DNA of 64,000 nucleotides, from contig JAUHZO010000013.1 in NCBI GenBank assembly GCA_030425925.1, forward strand, positions 58,334 to 122,333, given 5' to 3'. The first letter of the stretch is position 1. Every line of letters starts with the position of its first letter. Under the pieces are notes generated by a model. That model made no database searches, was not told the origin of the DNA, and saw nothing but the letters and a program-made list of their open reading frames with translations. This DNA comes from Alphaproteobacteria bacterium. Lineage in GTDB: Bacteria; Pseudomonadota; Alphaproteobacteria; Rhodobacterales; Rhodobacteraceae. Positions 1 to 8,214 of the stretch are shown piece by piece. Position numbers and translations under genes: made by a program.

Positions 1-192
1 GCGCATCGCCTCGCCCGGTGCCGTCACGAAATAGAGGAAGTGCGCCTTGGGCAGCACAAGGATCTGGCCCGGCGCAAGGTCCTTCTTCATGCTGACAAGC
101 TGCGGCCGGAAGATCGGCGCAACTTCGAAGGCCTGCGCCGGCAGCGCGGCTGTGGCGGCGGCGGCGGCAACAAAATTACGACGGGTGAACAT
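1..192 (-). CDS. L,D-transpeptidase family protein, N-terminal fragment
   Basis: The reading frame starts with ATG at 192 and runs off the left edge of the window, giving 64 residues. The N-terminus MFTRRNFVAAAAATAALPAQ is a Tat-like or Sec signal (twin Arg followed by an Ala-rich core and an AQA cleavage region). The mature start (FEVAPIFRPQLVSMKKDLAPG, then ILVLPKAHFLYFVTAPGEA) matches the conserved beginning of alphaproteobacterial ErfK/YbiS-type L,D-transpeptidases, which crosslink peptidoglycan or attach proteins to it in the periplasm. The catalytic Cys/His region lies outside the window, so activity cannot be judged. The gene stands downstream of, but 134 bp away from, the motE operon on the same strand. 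Confidence 0.75.
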   Translation of the reverse strand, partial: MFTRRNFVAAAAATAALPAQAFEVAPIFRPQLVSMKKDLAPGQILVLPKAHFLYFVTAPGEAMR

Positions 193-325
193 GGTCTGGC
201 TCTTCTTCAATAAGACTCGGGGACGGGCGCCATTTTGCGCAGGGGCGTGGGAAAATCAAGGAGATGCCCTTGCGGCGCGCCGTCACGATGGCGTGTGGCC
301 CGCCGCAGTGAGCCGGTCCCGGGCG

Positions 326-949
326 TCATTCCGTTGGCACATCGGCATTTCGCCCCGCCAGAACCACGCTGATGGTATAGGCCTTGGGCGGGCTCAGACC
401 TGCCATGATCGAAGCTGCCGCATCCGGTCGCATCCGCCCGAGGAACCCTGCGGCAAAGCGCGGATCCATTTCCTCGAACAGCGCAGCGGCCTGTTTCGGC
501 TTCATGTTGGCATAGACATCCGTCAGCCGGTTCAGATCGTCCTCGGCGGCCGTCTTCGCCAGCGCCAGGGTTTCGCGCAGCGAGTTTTCGGCGCGCTCCA
601 GTTCGGCCAGACGGCGTTCGATCTCTTCCTCGGCGACGCGCAACGCTTGCATGCGGACGTCGATGGCGGTTTCACGCTGGTCCAGCCGCGCCTTGCGCTG
701 CTGCATCGCTTCGAGGACCGGTGCGATGTCCGCTTCTGACAGCGATGGCCCCGACGCGCCGGGTGCCTGTTGCGCCGATTCGGATGGCGGCGCGGCAGCC
801 GGCAGTGGTTCTTCGCGGGCCAGCGCCTCGCCGGCACCGGTGGCGATTCGCAGGATCGCCGAAGCCAGCAGCAATCCGCCAATCACCGCAAGAGCGCCCC
901 GTGCCCTGCGCCGGGGTCGGCGCGCCGGTTTGCGTCGCATTTCGGTCAT
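326..949 (-). CDS. motE: MotE-like flagellar motor chaperone (MgtE-N domain)
   Basis: The 207-residue product has a basic N-terminus, one membrane segment (about residues 18-36), a Pro/Ala-rich linker, a long charged coiled coil (about 75-140) and a C-terminal MgtE-N/FliG-like fold with the motif NMKPKQAAALFEEMDPRFA. This order is that of MotE, the periplasmic chaperone for MotC/MotB in alphaproteobacteria. The ATG at 949 overlaps the stop of the upstream 123-residue gene by four bases, so the two are probably translationally coupled. The operon reads fliL, DUF-type gene, motE. The family match is clear; the exact motor partner is inferred from context. Confidence 0.75.
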   Translation of the reverse strand: MTEMRRKPARRPRRRARGALAVIGGLLLASAILRIATGAGEALAREEPLPAAAPPSESAQQAPGASGPSLSEADIAPVLEAMQQRKARLDQRETAIDVRMQALRVAEEEIERRLAELERAENSLRETLALAKTAAEDDLNRLTDVYANMKPKQAAALFEEMDPRFAAGFLGRMRPDAAASIMAGLSPPKAYTISVVLAGRNADVPTE

Positions 950-1317
950 CGCAGGCCTCCGTTTCCGGGATGCCGGACAAACACGGGATCGGACGGGTCC
1001 TGCCGCGCAGATGGCGCATCAGCAGGGGGCGCTGCAGGCAGATCGTGCATCGACGCCAACAGAAGCTCCAGCCTGCGGGCCACGTCCTCGGCCCGGTCGG
1101 TCAACTCTTCGAGAGATTTCGACGAATCGCCTGCGGATTTCTGGGCAGCGCTCAGCGTCCGCGTCAGATCGTCGACCTGCGCAGACAGCACCGCGACGGC
1201 GCCGCCGACACCGTTTTCCAGGTCGGTGAAGCGGGTCAGCCGCCGCGCCAGGATGAAACAGTAGAACCCGGCACCAAGCGCGCCCGCTACAAGAAGAATA
1301 TCGGCAATCAGATCCAT
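946..1317 (-). CDS. Single-pass membrane protein of the flagellar cluster
   Basis: This is a 123-residue protein with an N-terminal membrane segment (about residues 3-22), a short basic stretch and then a coiled coil (about 35-90) ending in a Pro/Asp-rich tail. I do not recognise a named family with certainty; proteins of this shape (DUF6468-like) are commonly found next to fliL and motE in alphaproteobacteria. The start is eight bases downstream of the fliL stop and the end overlaps motE by four bases, so it is part of that operon. A role in flagellar motor or placement is inferred from context only. Confidence 0.6.
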   Translation of the reverse strand: MDLIADILLVAGALGAGFYCFILARRLTRFTDLENGVGGAVAVLSAQVDDLTRTLSAAQKSAGDSSKSLEELTDRAEDVARRLELLLASMHDLPAAPPADAPSARQDPSDPVFVRHPGNGGLR

Positions 1318-1325
1318 GTTTTTCC

Positions 1326-1853
1326 TCAGGTCAGCACGAATTCCAGGACCAGAAGATCGGCCACGCGACCCTCGCCGGCGACCAGTTGTACGCGCCGCAA
1401 CATCTGGGCCCGCAATCGCAACAGGGCACCGGGCGATTCGATATCCGCAAGCTCGACCGCGCGCAGATAACTGTTCAGCACGTCCTGGATCCGTGGAATG
1501 ATGGCCTCGACCGCGCCGGCATGCTTTTTCGGCACCTCGAGACTGGCGCGAAACCTCAGGTGTTCGGCGGATGCACCGGGGCCCAGTGAGACCACGAGGG
1601 GCGGCAGTTCCAGAAAGCTGACATCGCCCAGGGGTTCGGCTGCATGGTCATCATGTCCCGTGTCCTGTCCCCCGGCATGACTGTCGTCATGGGCTTCGGA
1701 CGTGCCGCCGACGCCCGGTAGCAGCCCCATCTGGACGGCAAGGAAACCGCCTCCGCCGCCAAGCAGCGCCAGCACCAGCCCGATGATCAGCGGCAGCTTG
1801 GACGGCTTTGCGACCGCTTCGCCGTCATCCGCCTCGACACTTGCATCCGTCAT
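1326..1853 (-). CDS. fliL: Flagellar basal body-associated protein FliL
   Basis: The 175-residue protein has an acidic cytoplasmic N-terminus, one membrane helix (about residues 20-42, LPLIIGLVLALLGGGGGF), a His/Asp-rich linker (about 50-75) and the periplasmic FliL domain. That domain includes LELPPLVVSLG and the C-terminal LLVLEFVLT typical of the family. FliL surrounds the stator and modulates torque in the flagellar motor. The linker, with repeated HDDSH/GHDDH-type residues, could bind metal, but this is only a suggestion. It is the first gene of a - strand operon divergent from fliF, sharing a 113-bp intergenic region. Confidence 0.88.
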   Translation of the reverse strand: MTDASVEADDGEAVAKPSKLPLIIGLVLALLGGGGGFLAVQMGLLPGVGGTSEAHDDSHAGGQDTGHDDHAAEPLGDVSFLELPPLVVSLGPGASAEHLRFRASLEVPKKHAGAVEAIIPRIQDVLNSYLRAVELADIESPGALLRLRAQMLRRVQLVAGEGRVADLLVLEFVLT

Positions 1854-1966
1854 GACACCCTCATTGCTTTGGCACCGCCATCTAAGCCGAAAGGGGCTAA
1901 CTGATTGTTAAGCGGCATCGGCCAATCTGCCGGCAACCGAACAGAACGTTTGGAACGGAGGGTGCT

Positions 1967-3577
1967 GTGCAGCAAGTGATACCGGTCTGGGGCAGATTGG
2001 GCCTCCGGCAAAAGGCAACTGTCATCGGGGCGACGCTCGCCGTGATTCTGGCGGTTCTGGGGCTTGCCCGATTTGCCGCGTCGCCCAATTTCGGCCTGCT
2101 TTACGCCGGGCTGGAGAATGGTGCGGCGGGCGAGGTCGTGCAGGCGCTGGAAAGCCGGGGTGTCCCCTATGACGTCCGTGGCGGTGCGATCTTTGTGCCT
2201 GAATCTCAACGCGACGCGCTGCGCCTGACCCTGGCGAGCGAGGGGCTGCCTGCGAATGGCGGGCAAGGCTACGAACTGCTGGATGGCTTGTCGGGGTTCG
2301 GCACCACCTCGCAGATGTTCGACGCCGCCTACTGGCGCGCGAAGGAGGGCGAACTGGCCCGGACCATTGTCGCCAACCCGCAGATCGCCACCGCCCGCGT
2401 GCACATCGCCAACAGCAGCGCCAATCCGTTCCAGCGCGACGTCACGCCATCGGCGTCGATCTCGGTCACGACCACAGGCGGCGTTCTGGCACCGCCGCAG
2501 GCGCGTGCGCTGCGCTATCTCGTCGCGTCCGCCGTGCCTGGGCTGGAGCCGGACCGCGTCTCGGTCATCGACGGCAAGGGCGGGCTCATCGGCGCCGAGA
2601 CCGAAGGCACCGCCGGGCCGTCCGCCGATGACAAGGCCAACCTCTTGCGCGAACGGGTCCAGCGGCTGATGGAGGCCCGTGTCGGTGTCGGAAACGCGGT
2701 GGTTGAGGTCAGCGTCGACACCGTGTCGGAAACCGAATCGATCCGCGAACGGCGTTTCGATCCCGAAGGCCGGGTGGTGATCTCTACCGACAACGAAGAA
2801 CGTACCGACAATTCTCAGGAAACCGGTGGCGGTGATGTCTCGGTGGCCTCGAACCTGCCTGACGGCGAGGCCGGTGGCGGAGACAACGCAACCTCGCAGA
2901 CCTCGGAAACCCGCGAGCGGATCAACTACGAGGTTTCGGAAACCATGCGCGAGGTGACGCGGGTGCCCGGCGCAATCAAGCGTCTGACGGTCGCGGTGCT
3001 GGTCAATGGCAGTTATGACGAAACCGGTCCCGCGCCGGTCTTCGTGCCCCTGCCCGAGGAAGAACTGGCGGCACTACGGGATCTCGTGGCGTCTGCCGTG
3101 GGGTTTGACGAAGATCGCGGCGATCAGATCACCATCCGCTCGCTGCCGTTCCAGCGCCCCGAGGGGCTGGGCACCGGCCCGCTGGAATCGGGTCTGTTCA
3201 CCGGGGCGCTGGACGTGATGCGGCTGGCGCAGATGGCGGTTCTGGGTCTTGTTGCGCTGATCCTGGGGCTGTTCGTTGTCCGCCCGGTTCTGACACGTCA
3301 GAGCGAGGATCTGCCCGCCCTGCCGGGCGCGGCGTTGCCGGCCCCGCCCAGCGCCACAATGACCGCGCTTGATGGCGAAATCGATCCGGATCCGCAGGAG
3401 GTCGGGCTGCCGGACCTGCCGGGCACGGCGGATTTCGGAGATCTGGGCATGGTGGATTTCGACGCCCCGGCGTCCGACGATCCGGTGGATCGCCTGCGCA
3501 ACCTCATCGAGGAGCGCAAGACGGAAACCGTGGAGATCCTGCGCAGCTGGCTCGATGAACGGGAGGAGGCGCAATGA
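1967..3577 (+). CDS. fliF: Flagellar M-ring protein FliF
   Basis: The 536-residue protein starts at GTG 1967, supported by a GGAGGG ribosome binding site at 1957-1962. It has an N-terminal membrane helix (about residues 20-38), the ring-building YscJ/FliF domains (about 40-340), an acidic Gly/Asn/Ser-rich insertion (about 270-320) and a second membrane helix near 425-445. The C-terminal tail, VDRLRNLIEERKTETVEILRS, is the FliG-binding segment. FliF forms the MS ring in the inner membrane, the platform for the C ring and export gate. It overlaps fliH by four bases. Length and architecture are normal for alphaproteobacterial FliF. Confidence 0.93.
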   Translation: MQQVIPVWGRLGLRQKATVIGATLAVILAVLGLARFAASPNFGLLYAGLENGAAGEVVQALESRGVPYDVRGGAIFVPESQRDALRLTLASEGLPANGGQGYELLDGLSGFGTTSQMFDAAYWRAKEGELARTIVANPQIATARVHIANSSANPFQRDVTPSASISVTTTGGVLAPPQARALRYLVASAVPGLEPDRVSVIDGKGGLIGAETEGTAGPSADDKANLLRERVQRLMEARVGVGNAVVEVSVDTVSETESIRERRFDPEGRVVISTDNEERTDNSQETGGGDVSVASNLPDGEAGGGDNATSQTSETRERINYEVSETMREVTRVPGAIKRLTVAVLVNGSYDETGPAPVFVPLPEEELAALRDLVASAVGFDEDRGDQITIRSLPFQRPEGLGTGPLESGLFTGALDVMRLAQMAVLGLVALILGLFVVRPVLTRQSEDLPALPGAALPAPPSATMTALDGEIDPDPQEVGLPDLPGTADFGDLGMVDFDAPASDDPVDRLRNLIEERKTETVEILRSWLDEREEAQ

Positions 3578-4176
3578 ACCTGTCCGGTTTCCTGGACGAT
3601 TTCGGCGCGCCCCGTGTGACCGCCGCCGCCACCCAGCCCCAGATCAGCGACGAGGATCTGGAAAGCCAGCGGCTGGAATCCTTCGAAAACGGCTATCGCG
3701 CCGGCTGGGATGACGCGATCAAGGCACAATCCGACGACCGCACGCGCATCTCCAGTGCGTTCGGGCAACATCTGCAGGACCTCTCCTTCACCTATCACGA
3801 GGCCTATGCCCAGGTGATGAACGCCATGTCTCCGCTGCTCGAAGACATGGTGCGCATCCTGCTGCCGGAACTCGCCCGCCAGACCCTGGGCGTGCATATC
3901 GTCGAACGGATCGAGGCCGAGGCCCGGGCGCTTGGCGCGCTCAAGGTGATCGTCGCCGTTTCGCCCGACAACATGGAGGCCGTGGGCCCGCTGCTGGAGG
4001 GGGAGTTCAATTTTCCCGTCGAACTGGTGGCCGATGACACGCTGACAACCGAACAGGCCGATCTGCGTTTCGGTGAGACCGAAAAGCAGATCGACCTGAC
4101 CTCGCTGCTCGCCTCTGCACGCGAAGCGGTGGAGGCCTTTGCCCATGACAACCGGAGAACAGTCGCCCATGGATGA
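3574..4176 (+). CDS. fliH: FliH-like flagellar assembly protein
   Basis: The 200-residue soluble protein contains ENGYRAGWDDAIKAQ near residue 40, a helical middle region and a C-terminal alpha/beta domain. That arrangement matches the FliH/HrpE type stator of the export ATPase FliI. Conservation in this family is low, so the assignment rests on position between fliF and fliN and on length. The start ATG overlaps the fliF stop (ATGA at 3574-3577). FliH regulates FliI and docks substrates at the C ring in the cytoplasm. Its 3' end overlaps the start region of fliN by up to about 30 bases. Confidence 0.75.
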   Translation: MNLSGFLDDFGAPRVTAAATQPQISDEDLESQRLESFENGYRAGWDDAIKAQSDDRTRISSAFGQHLQDLSFTYHEAYAQVMNAMSPLLEDMVRILLPELARQTLGVHIVERIEAEARALGALKVIVAVSPDNMEAVGPLLEGEFNFPVELVADDTLTTEQADLRFGETEKQIDLTSLLASAREAVEAFAHDNRRTVAHG

Positions 4177-4459
4177 CGCCGCGCAACCCCGCGACACGGC
4201 CGAACCGGCCACCCCCTTTACCTCGGTCCCGATCGAGATCACGGTCTCTGTCGGGCGTGCGCGGCCTCTGGTCCGCGACCTGCTGAAACTGGCCGAAGGT
4301 TCGGTTCTGACGCTGGACAAGCGGCTGGAAGACCCGGTGGAGCTGTTTGTCGGCGACCGGCTGATCGGGATCGGCGTTCTGGAAGTGCAGGAAAGCGACG
4401 GCCACAACCAGCTGGCGGTGCGCCTGACCGAGGTGGTCGACCTCAACGTGCCGCGCTGA
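4145..4459 (+). CDS. fliN: Flagellar motor switch protein FliN
   Basis: A small SpoA-domain protein of about 104 residues. The C-terminal half carries the FliN signature (VPIEITVSVGRARPLVRDLL, then GSVLTLDKRLEDPVELFVGD and ending VVDLNV). FliN forms the lower C ring and binds CheY-P and FliH. I chose ATG 4145, which follows GGAGG at 4131-4135. ATG 4169 (preceded by GGAGA at 4154-4158) is an equally credible start that would shorten the acidic leader by eight residues. The gene overlaps the fliH 3' end. Confidence 0.88.
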   Translation: MTTGEQSPMDDAAQPRDTAEPATPFTSVPIEITVSVGRARPLVRDLLKLAEGSVLTLDKRLEDPVELFVGDRLIGIGVLEVQESDGHNQLAVRLTEVVDLNVPR

Positions 4460-4465
4460 CCTGCC

Positions 4466-5188
4466 GTGTGGCGCGCGCTTTTCCTTCTGGCCGTCCTGGT
4501 CCTGCCGGGCCCGGTTCTGGCGCAATCGCTTGCCATCGATCTGGGCGAGGGCGGTTCGGTCACGGCAACAAGCCTGCAGCTGATCGCGCTGATCACGCTG
4601 CTGAGCCTGGCACCCGGCATCGCGATCATGGTGACCTGCTTTCCCTTCATGGTCACCGTGCTGGCCATCCTGCGGCAGGCCGTGGGGTTGCAGCAATCGC
4701 CGCCCAACATGCTGATCGTCAGCCTTGCGCTGTTCCTGACCTATTTCGTGATGGAACCGGTCTTTACCGAGGCCTGGCAGACCGGCATCGCGCCGCTTCT
4801 GGACGAGGAGCTTGAGCTGGAGCCTGCCCTGGCCCGCACGCTGGAGCCGTTCCGGCTGTTCATGGCCGGGCGGGTGGATCCCGAGACCTTTCGCGCGATG
4901 GCCGATCTGCGGCCGGATGCGCAGGGCACGGCCCTTTCGCCCGAGGCACCGCTTTCGGTTCTGGTGCCCAGCTTCATGCTGTCCGAGATTGCGCGCGCCT
5001 TCCAGGTGGGCTTTCTGATCTTCCTGCCCTTCCTGATCATCGACCTGGTGGTTGCCGCGGTGCTGATGTCGATGGGCATGATGATGGTGCCGCCGGCCAT
5101 CGTGTCGATGCCGTTCAAGCTGGCCTTCTTCGTGATTGCGGATGGCTGGGCGCTCTTGGCCGGTAGTCTTGTGCGCGGTTATTTCTGA
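4466..5188 (+). CDS. fliP: Flagellar type III export gate protein FliP
   Basis: The 240-residue protein starts at GTG 4466, six bases after the fliN stop. It has a cleavable signal-like N-terminus (MWRALFLLAVLVLPGPVLAQ) and the family's membrane segments. Conserved blocks include ATSLQLIALITLLSLAPGIA, FPFMVTVLAILRQAVG, the central PLSVLVPSFMLSEI, and the C-terminal MSMGMMMVPPAIVSMPFKLA. FliP forms the core of the FliPQR export gate. fliQ and fliR do not follow; the next gene is convergent and unrelated, so the export genes must lie elsewhere. Confidence 0.93.
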   Translation: MWRALFLLAVLVLPGPVLAQSLAIDLGEGGSVTATSLQLIALITLLSLAPGIAIMVTCFPFMVTVLAILRQAVGLQQSPPNMLIVSLALFLTYFVMEPVFTEAWQTGIAPLLDEELELEPALARTLEPFRLFMAGRVDPETFRAMADLRPDAQGTALSPEAPLSVLVPSFMLSEIARAFQVGFLIFLPFLIIDLVVAAVLMSMGMMMVPPAIVSMPFKLAFFVIADGWALLAGSLVRGYF

Positions 5189-5264
5189 CCGCCTGCCCCC
5201 GGCGTTGATCCGGCACCCGTCGGCAACACCGGATTGCCCCGAGGCCCGGCCAGACCAAGCCGGA

Positions 5265-6194
5265 TCAGCCTTCGAGCGGGCTGTCCCCGACATCGGCATG
5301 CAGGTGCCGTTCGCCGCGCGCGCGGGCCAGGGCGATCTGCCTTTGCCGTTCGCGAAAGCGCGCCTTGTCCTCGTCCGAGGTTTCGTCGATGCACAGGTGG
5401 CAGGACACGCCATGTTCGTATTCGGGGCGGTCGCGGTCCGAAGGCAGGATCGGGCGGCGGCAGGCATGGCACAGAAGGTGCGGCCCTTCGCGCAGACCGT
5501 GGCCCACCGACACCCGGCCATCGAACACGAAACAGGCACCGTTCCAGGCGCTCTCGGCCTCGGGCACCTCTTCGAGGTATTTCAGGATGCCGCCCTTGAG
5601 GTGATAGACCTCGTCCACCCCCTGCGCCAACAGGTAGTTGGTGGACTTTTCGCAGCGGATGCCGCCGGTGCAGAACATCGCGATGCGCTTGTTGTGAAAG
5701 CGGTGCCTGTTGGCCTCCCACCAGGCGGGAAACTCGCGGAAGGAGGCGGTTTGCGGGTCAATCGCCCCCTCGAAACTGCCGATGGCCACTTCGTAGGCGT
5801 TGCGGGTGTCGATCACCGCCACATCGGGCGCGCGGATGAGGTCGTTCCAGTCGGACGCCGCCACGTAATGCCCCACCGCCGCGCGCGGATCGACATCGGG
5901 CTGGCCCATGGTCACGATCTCGCGCTTGAGCCGCACCTTCATCCGGGCAAAGGGCCGTTCGGATGCGGTGGAGAGCTTCCACTCCAGATCGGCGCAACCC
6001 GGCAACCCGCGGAGATGCGCCAGCAGCGCGTCGATCCCGCCCGCTGGTCCTGCCACGGTGCCGTTGATGCCTTCCTGCGCCAGCAGCAGCGTGCCGGTGA
6101 TCATCCGATCGCGGCAAAGCGCCAGCAAGGGCGCGCGCAGCGCGTCGGGATCGTCGAAGCGGGTGAAGTGGTAGAGCGCACAGACGGTGAACAT
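5265..6194 (-). CDS. trhO: tRNA uridine(34) hydroxylase TrhO (rhodanese family)
   Basis: The 309-residue cytosolic protein has an N-terminal acylphosphatase-like domain (about 1-95, with [14 protein letters not shown]) and a central rhodanese domain (about 115-215). The active-site loop is [11 protein letters not shown] Cys-rich C-terminal region ([14 protein letters not shown]) probably binds zinc. TrhO catalyses oxygen-dependent hydroxylation of U34 in several tRNAs. The gene is convergent with fliP, 76 bp apart. The rhodanese Cys is present, so the protein is expected to be active. Start ATG 6194. Confidence 0.9.
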   Translation of the reverse strand: MFTVCALYHFTRFDDPDALRAPLLALCRDRMITGTLLLAQEGINGTVAGPAGGIDALLAHLRGLPGCADLEWKLSTASERPFARMKVRLKREIVTMGQPDVDPRAAVGHYVAASDWNDLIRAPDVAVIDTRNAYEVAIGSFEGAIDPQTASFREFPAWWEANRHRFHNKRIAMFCTGGIRCEKSTNYLLAQGVDEVYHLKGGILKYLEEVPEAESAWNGACFVFDGRVSVGHGLREGPHLLCHACRRPILPSDRDRPEYEHGVSCHLCIDETSDEDKARFRERQRQIALARARGERHLHADVGDSPLEG

Positions 6195-6234
6195 GGGGTG
6201 TGCCTAACGGCTGGGGCGGGCGCGGAGCAACCTG

Positions 6235-7452
6235 TTATTCTGCCGCAATGGCCAGCCCGTCAACAACCGCCGTGAACACGGCGGTTTCCACCGGCTCTGC
6301 ATCGGGCAAGGCCCGGGCCATGGCGGCGCGCACCGCGCCCAGCAGGCTGGAGCCGCCGACATAGACCACCTTGTCGACCGTCCCCGGCGCGGTGCCTGCA
6401 TCGCGCAGCGTCTCGAGGGCCATGTCCGCGATCTGCCGTGCCTGGGACTGCAGGCTTGCGTCCAGCGCCGCGCGTGTCAGGGCCACGGACAGGCCGCGCT
6501 CGACCACCGAAAGGTCGATGTCGGCGGCCTTGGCGCCATTGGCGGCAATCTTGCCCGCTTCGACCGCATACGCCACGTCATGGCCAAGATGAGATTCGAG
6601 CACATCGGCCAGACGGTCGAACGCGGCTGCATCCGGGGCCAGTCGCGCCCAGCGGCGCACGTCGCGCACCAGGGCCGCGTCATAGACAAAGGGGATCTTT
6701 TCCCACGAGGCCAGATCGTGGAACAGCGCGCGCGGGGCGGTGTGGGTGGATCCCCCCAGTTCGGCCCCGATCTGAGCGCCATATCCCAGAAGAGGCATAG
6801 CGAAACCCAGGCTCAGCACCTTGTCGAAATCCGTGCCGCCCAGGCGCAGACCCCGGCTGTGCAGGATATGGGTCTGCCCCGCGCGGCGGTCGCAAAGCGT
6901 GAAGTCCGAGGTGCCGCCGCCGATATCCACGATCAGCATCCGCCCCGACCCGTCCACGGCACGGGCCGCGGCCTCGGGTTCGGGCAGGAAGTCCACCGCC
7001 TTGAAACCGGCCAGGCGATAGGCTTCGGTCAGGTCCTCCAGCGCCTGCAGATGCAGCGCCTCCGACGCGGAGTGAAAGCGCACGGGGCGGCCGGACAGCA
7101 CGTCGTCGAACCGCAGCCCGGTATGGTTTTCGGCGCGGGTGCGGATCTCGGCCAGAAACCGGGCGATCACCTCGATCAAGGTCACGCGTTCGTTCAGCAG
7201 CCGCCGCGGTTCGCGCGCAAGAGGCGTGCCCAGGATGGACTTCAGCGCGCGCATGAAACGGCCGTCCAGTCCCTCGCGCATCGCCTGCGCGGCGGCGCTG
7301 CCGTAGACGAAGCGCCGCGCGGCAAAATCGACGAATACTGCCGTGGGCAGGGTTTGTGCCTGCGGCTCCAGCGGAATGGCATAGGGCCTGCCGGCAGCCA
7401 TGACGCCGGCGGCGGTGTTCGACGTGCCAAAATCCAGTCCAAGCCGTGCCAT
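6235..7452 (-). CDS. Short Hsp70-family ATPase (YegD-like)
   Basis: The 405-residue product carries the actin-fold nucleotide-binding motifs of Hsp70: LDFGTSNTA near residue 5 (phosphate 1), IVDIGGGTSDF near 190 (phosphate 2) and VVYVGGSSLL near 370 (adenosine). The substrate-binding domain of DnaK is absent; the protein ends right after the ATPase fold, as in E. coli YegD. ATG 7452 follows GGAGG with five bases of spacing and is preferred over TTG 7470. The client is unknown. It is divergent from pncA with 107 bp between starts. Confidence 0.85.
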   Translation of the reverse strand: MARLGLDFGTSNTAAGVMAAGRPYAIPLEPQAQTLPTAVFVDFAARRFVYGSAAAQAMREGLDGRFMRALKSILGTPLAREPRRLLNERVTLIEVIARFLAEIRTRAENHTGLRFDDVLSGRPVRFHSASEALHLQALEDLTEAYRLAGFKAVDFLPEPEAAARAVDGSGRMLIVDIGGGTSDFTLCDRRAGQTHILHSRGLRLGGTDFDKVLSLGFAMPLLGYGAQIGAELGGSTHTAPRALFHDLASWEKIPFVYDAALVRDVRRWARLAPDAAAFDRLADVLESHLGHDVAYAVEAGKIAANGAKAADIDLSVVERGLSVALTRAALDASLQSQARQIADMALETLRDAGTAPGTVDKVVYVGGSSLLGAVRAAMARALPDAEPVETAVFTAVVDGLAIAAE

Positions 7453-7559
7453 CCGGGCCTCCGCACACAAGGGACGCGCGGCTTAACGCGGGACGGCCCC
7501 CATGGCAATTCCTTCCGCATCGGCCTAGGTTGCCGGACAAGGCCGAAAGGGAGACAGCC

Positions 7560-8153
7560 ATGCACGCGTTGCTTGTCATCGACGTTCAGAACGATTTCTG
7601 CCCCGGCGGGGCGCTGGCCGTAGAGGGCGGCGACAGCATCGTGCAGCCGATCAACGCGCTGATGGCAGAACATGATGCGGTGATCCTGACGCAGGACTGG
7701 CACCCGGCGGGGCATTCGTCCTTTGCCTCGCGCCATCCGGGCAAGGCCCCGTTCGAGTTGACCGAGATGCCCTATGGCCCGCAGGTGCTGTGGCCCGACC
7801 ATTGCGTGCAGGGCACGCAAGGTGCGGCATTTCACCCCGATCTGGACAGCGACCGCGCCGATCTGGTGATCCGCAAGGGCTTTCGCCCGGCGATCGACAG
7901 CTATTCGGCGTTCTTCGAAAACGATCATGCAACGCCGACGGGGCTTGAAGGCTATCTGAAAACCCGTGGCATCGACCGGCTGACCCTGGTGGGGCTGGCC
8001 ACCGATTACTGCGTGAATTTCTCGGCGGTGGATGCGGCGAAGCTGGGATTCGCCGTCACCGTCCGGCAGGATCTGTGCCGCGCGATCGACCTCGCCGGGT
8101 CGCTCAAGGCCGCGCAAGACGGCATGCTGGCGGCGGGCGTCACGCTGGTCTGA
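7560..8153 (+). CDS. pncA: Nicotinamidase PncA
   Basis: A 197-residue isochorismatase-fold hydrolase. Asp in LLVIDVQNDFCPGG, the metal-binding DWHP segment, Lys in VIRKG and Cys in GLATDYCV form the catalytic and metal sites of nicotinamidase, which converts nicotinamide to nicotinate. ATG 7560 follows GGGAGA and gives the standard N-terminus MHALLVIDVQNDF. pncB follows 61 bp downstream on the same strand, so the pair covers the first two steps of the Preiss-Handler NAD salvage route. Confidence 0.93.
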   Translation: MHALLVIDVQNDFCPGGALAVEGGDSIVQPINALMAEHDAVILTQDWHPAGHSSFASRHPGKAPFELTEMPYGPQVLWPDHCVQGTQGAAFHPDLDSDRADLVIRKGFRPAIDSYSAFFENDHATPTGLEGYLKTRGIDRLTLVGLATDYCVNFSAVDAAKLGFAVTVRQDLCRAIDLAGSLKAAQDGMLAAGVTLV

Positions 8154-8214
8154 GCCTTGCCAAGGCCCCCCGCGCCCGGTTTAACCTCTGCCGATACCCG
8201 AAACGGAGTCCGGT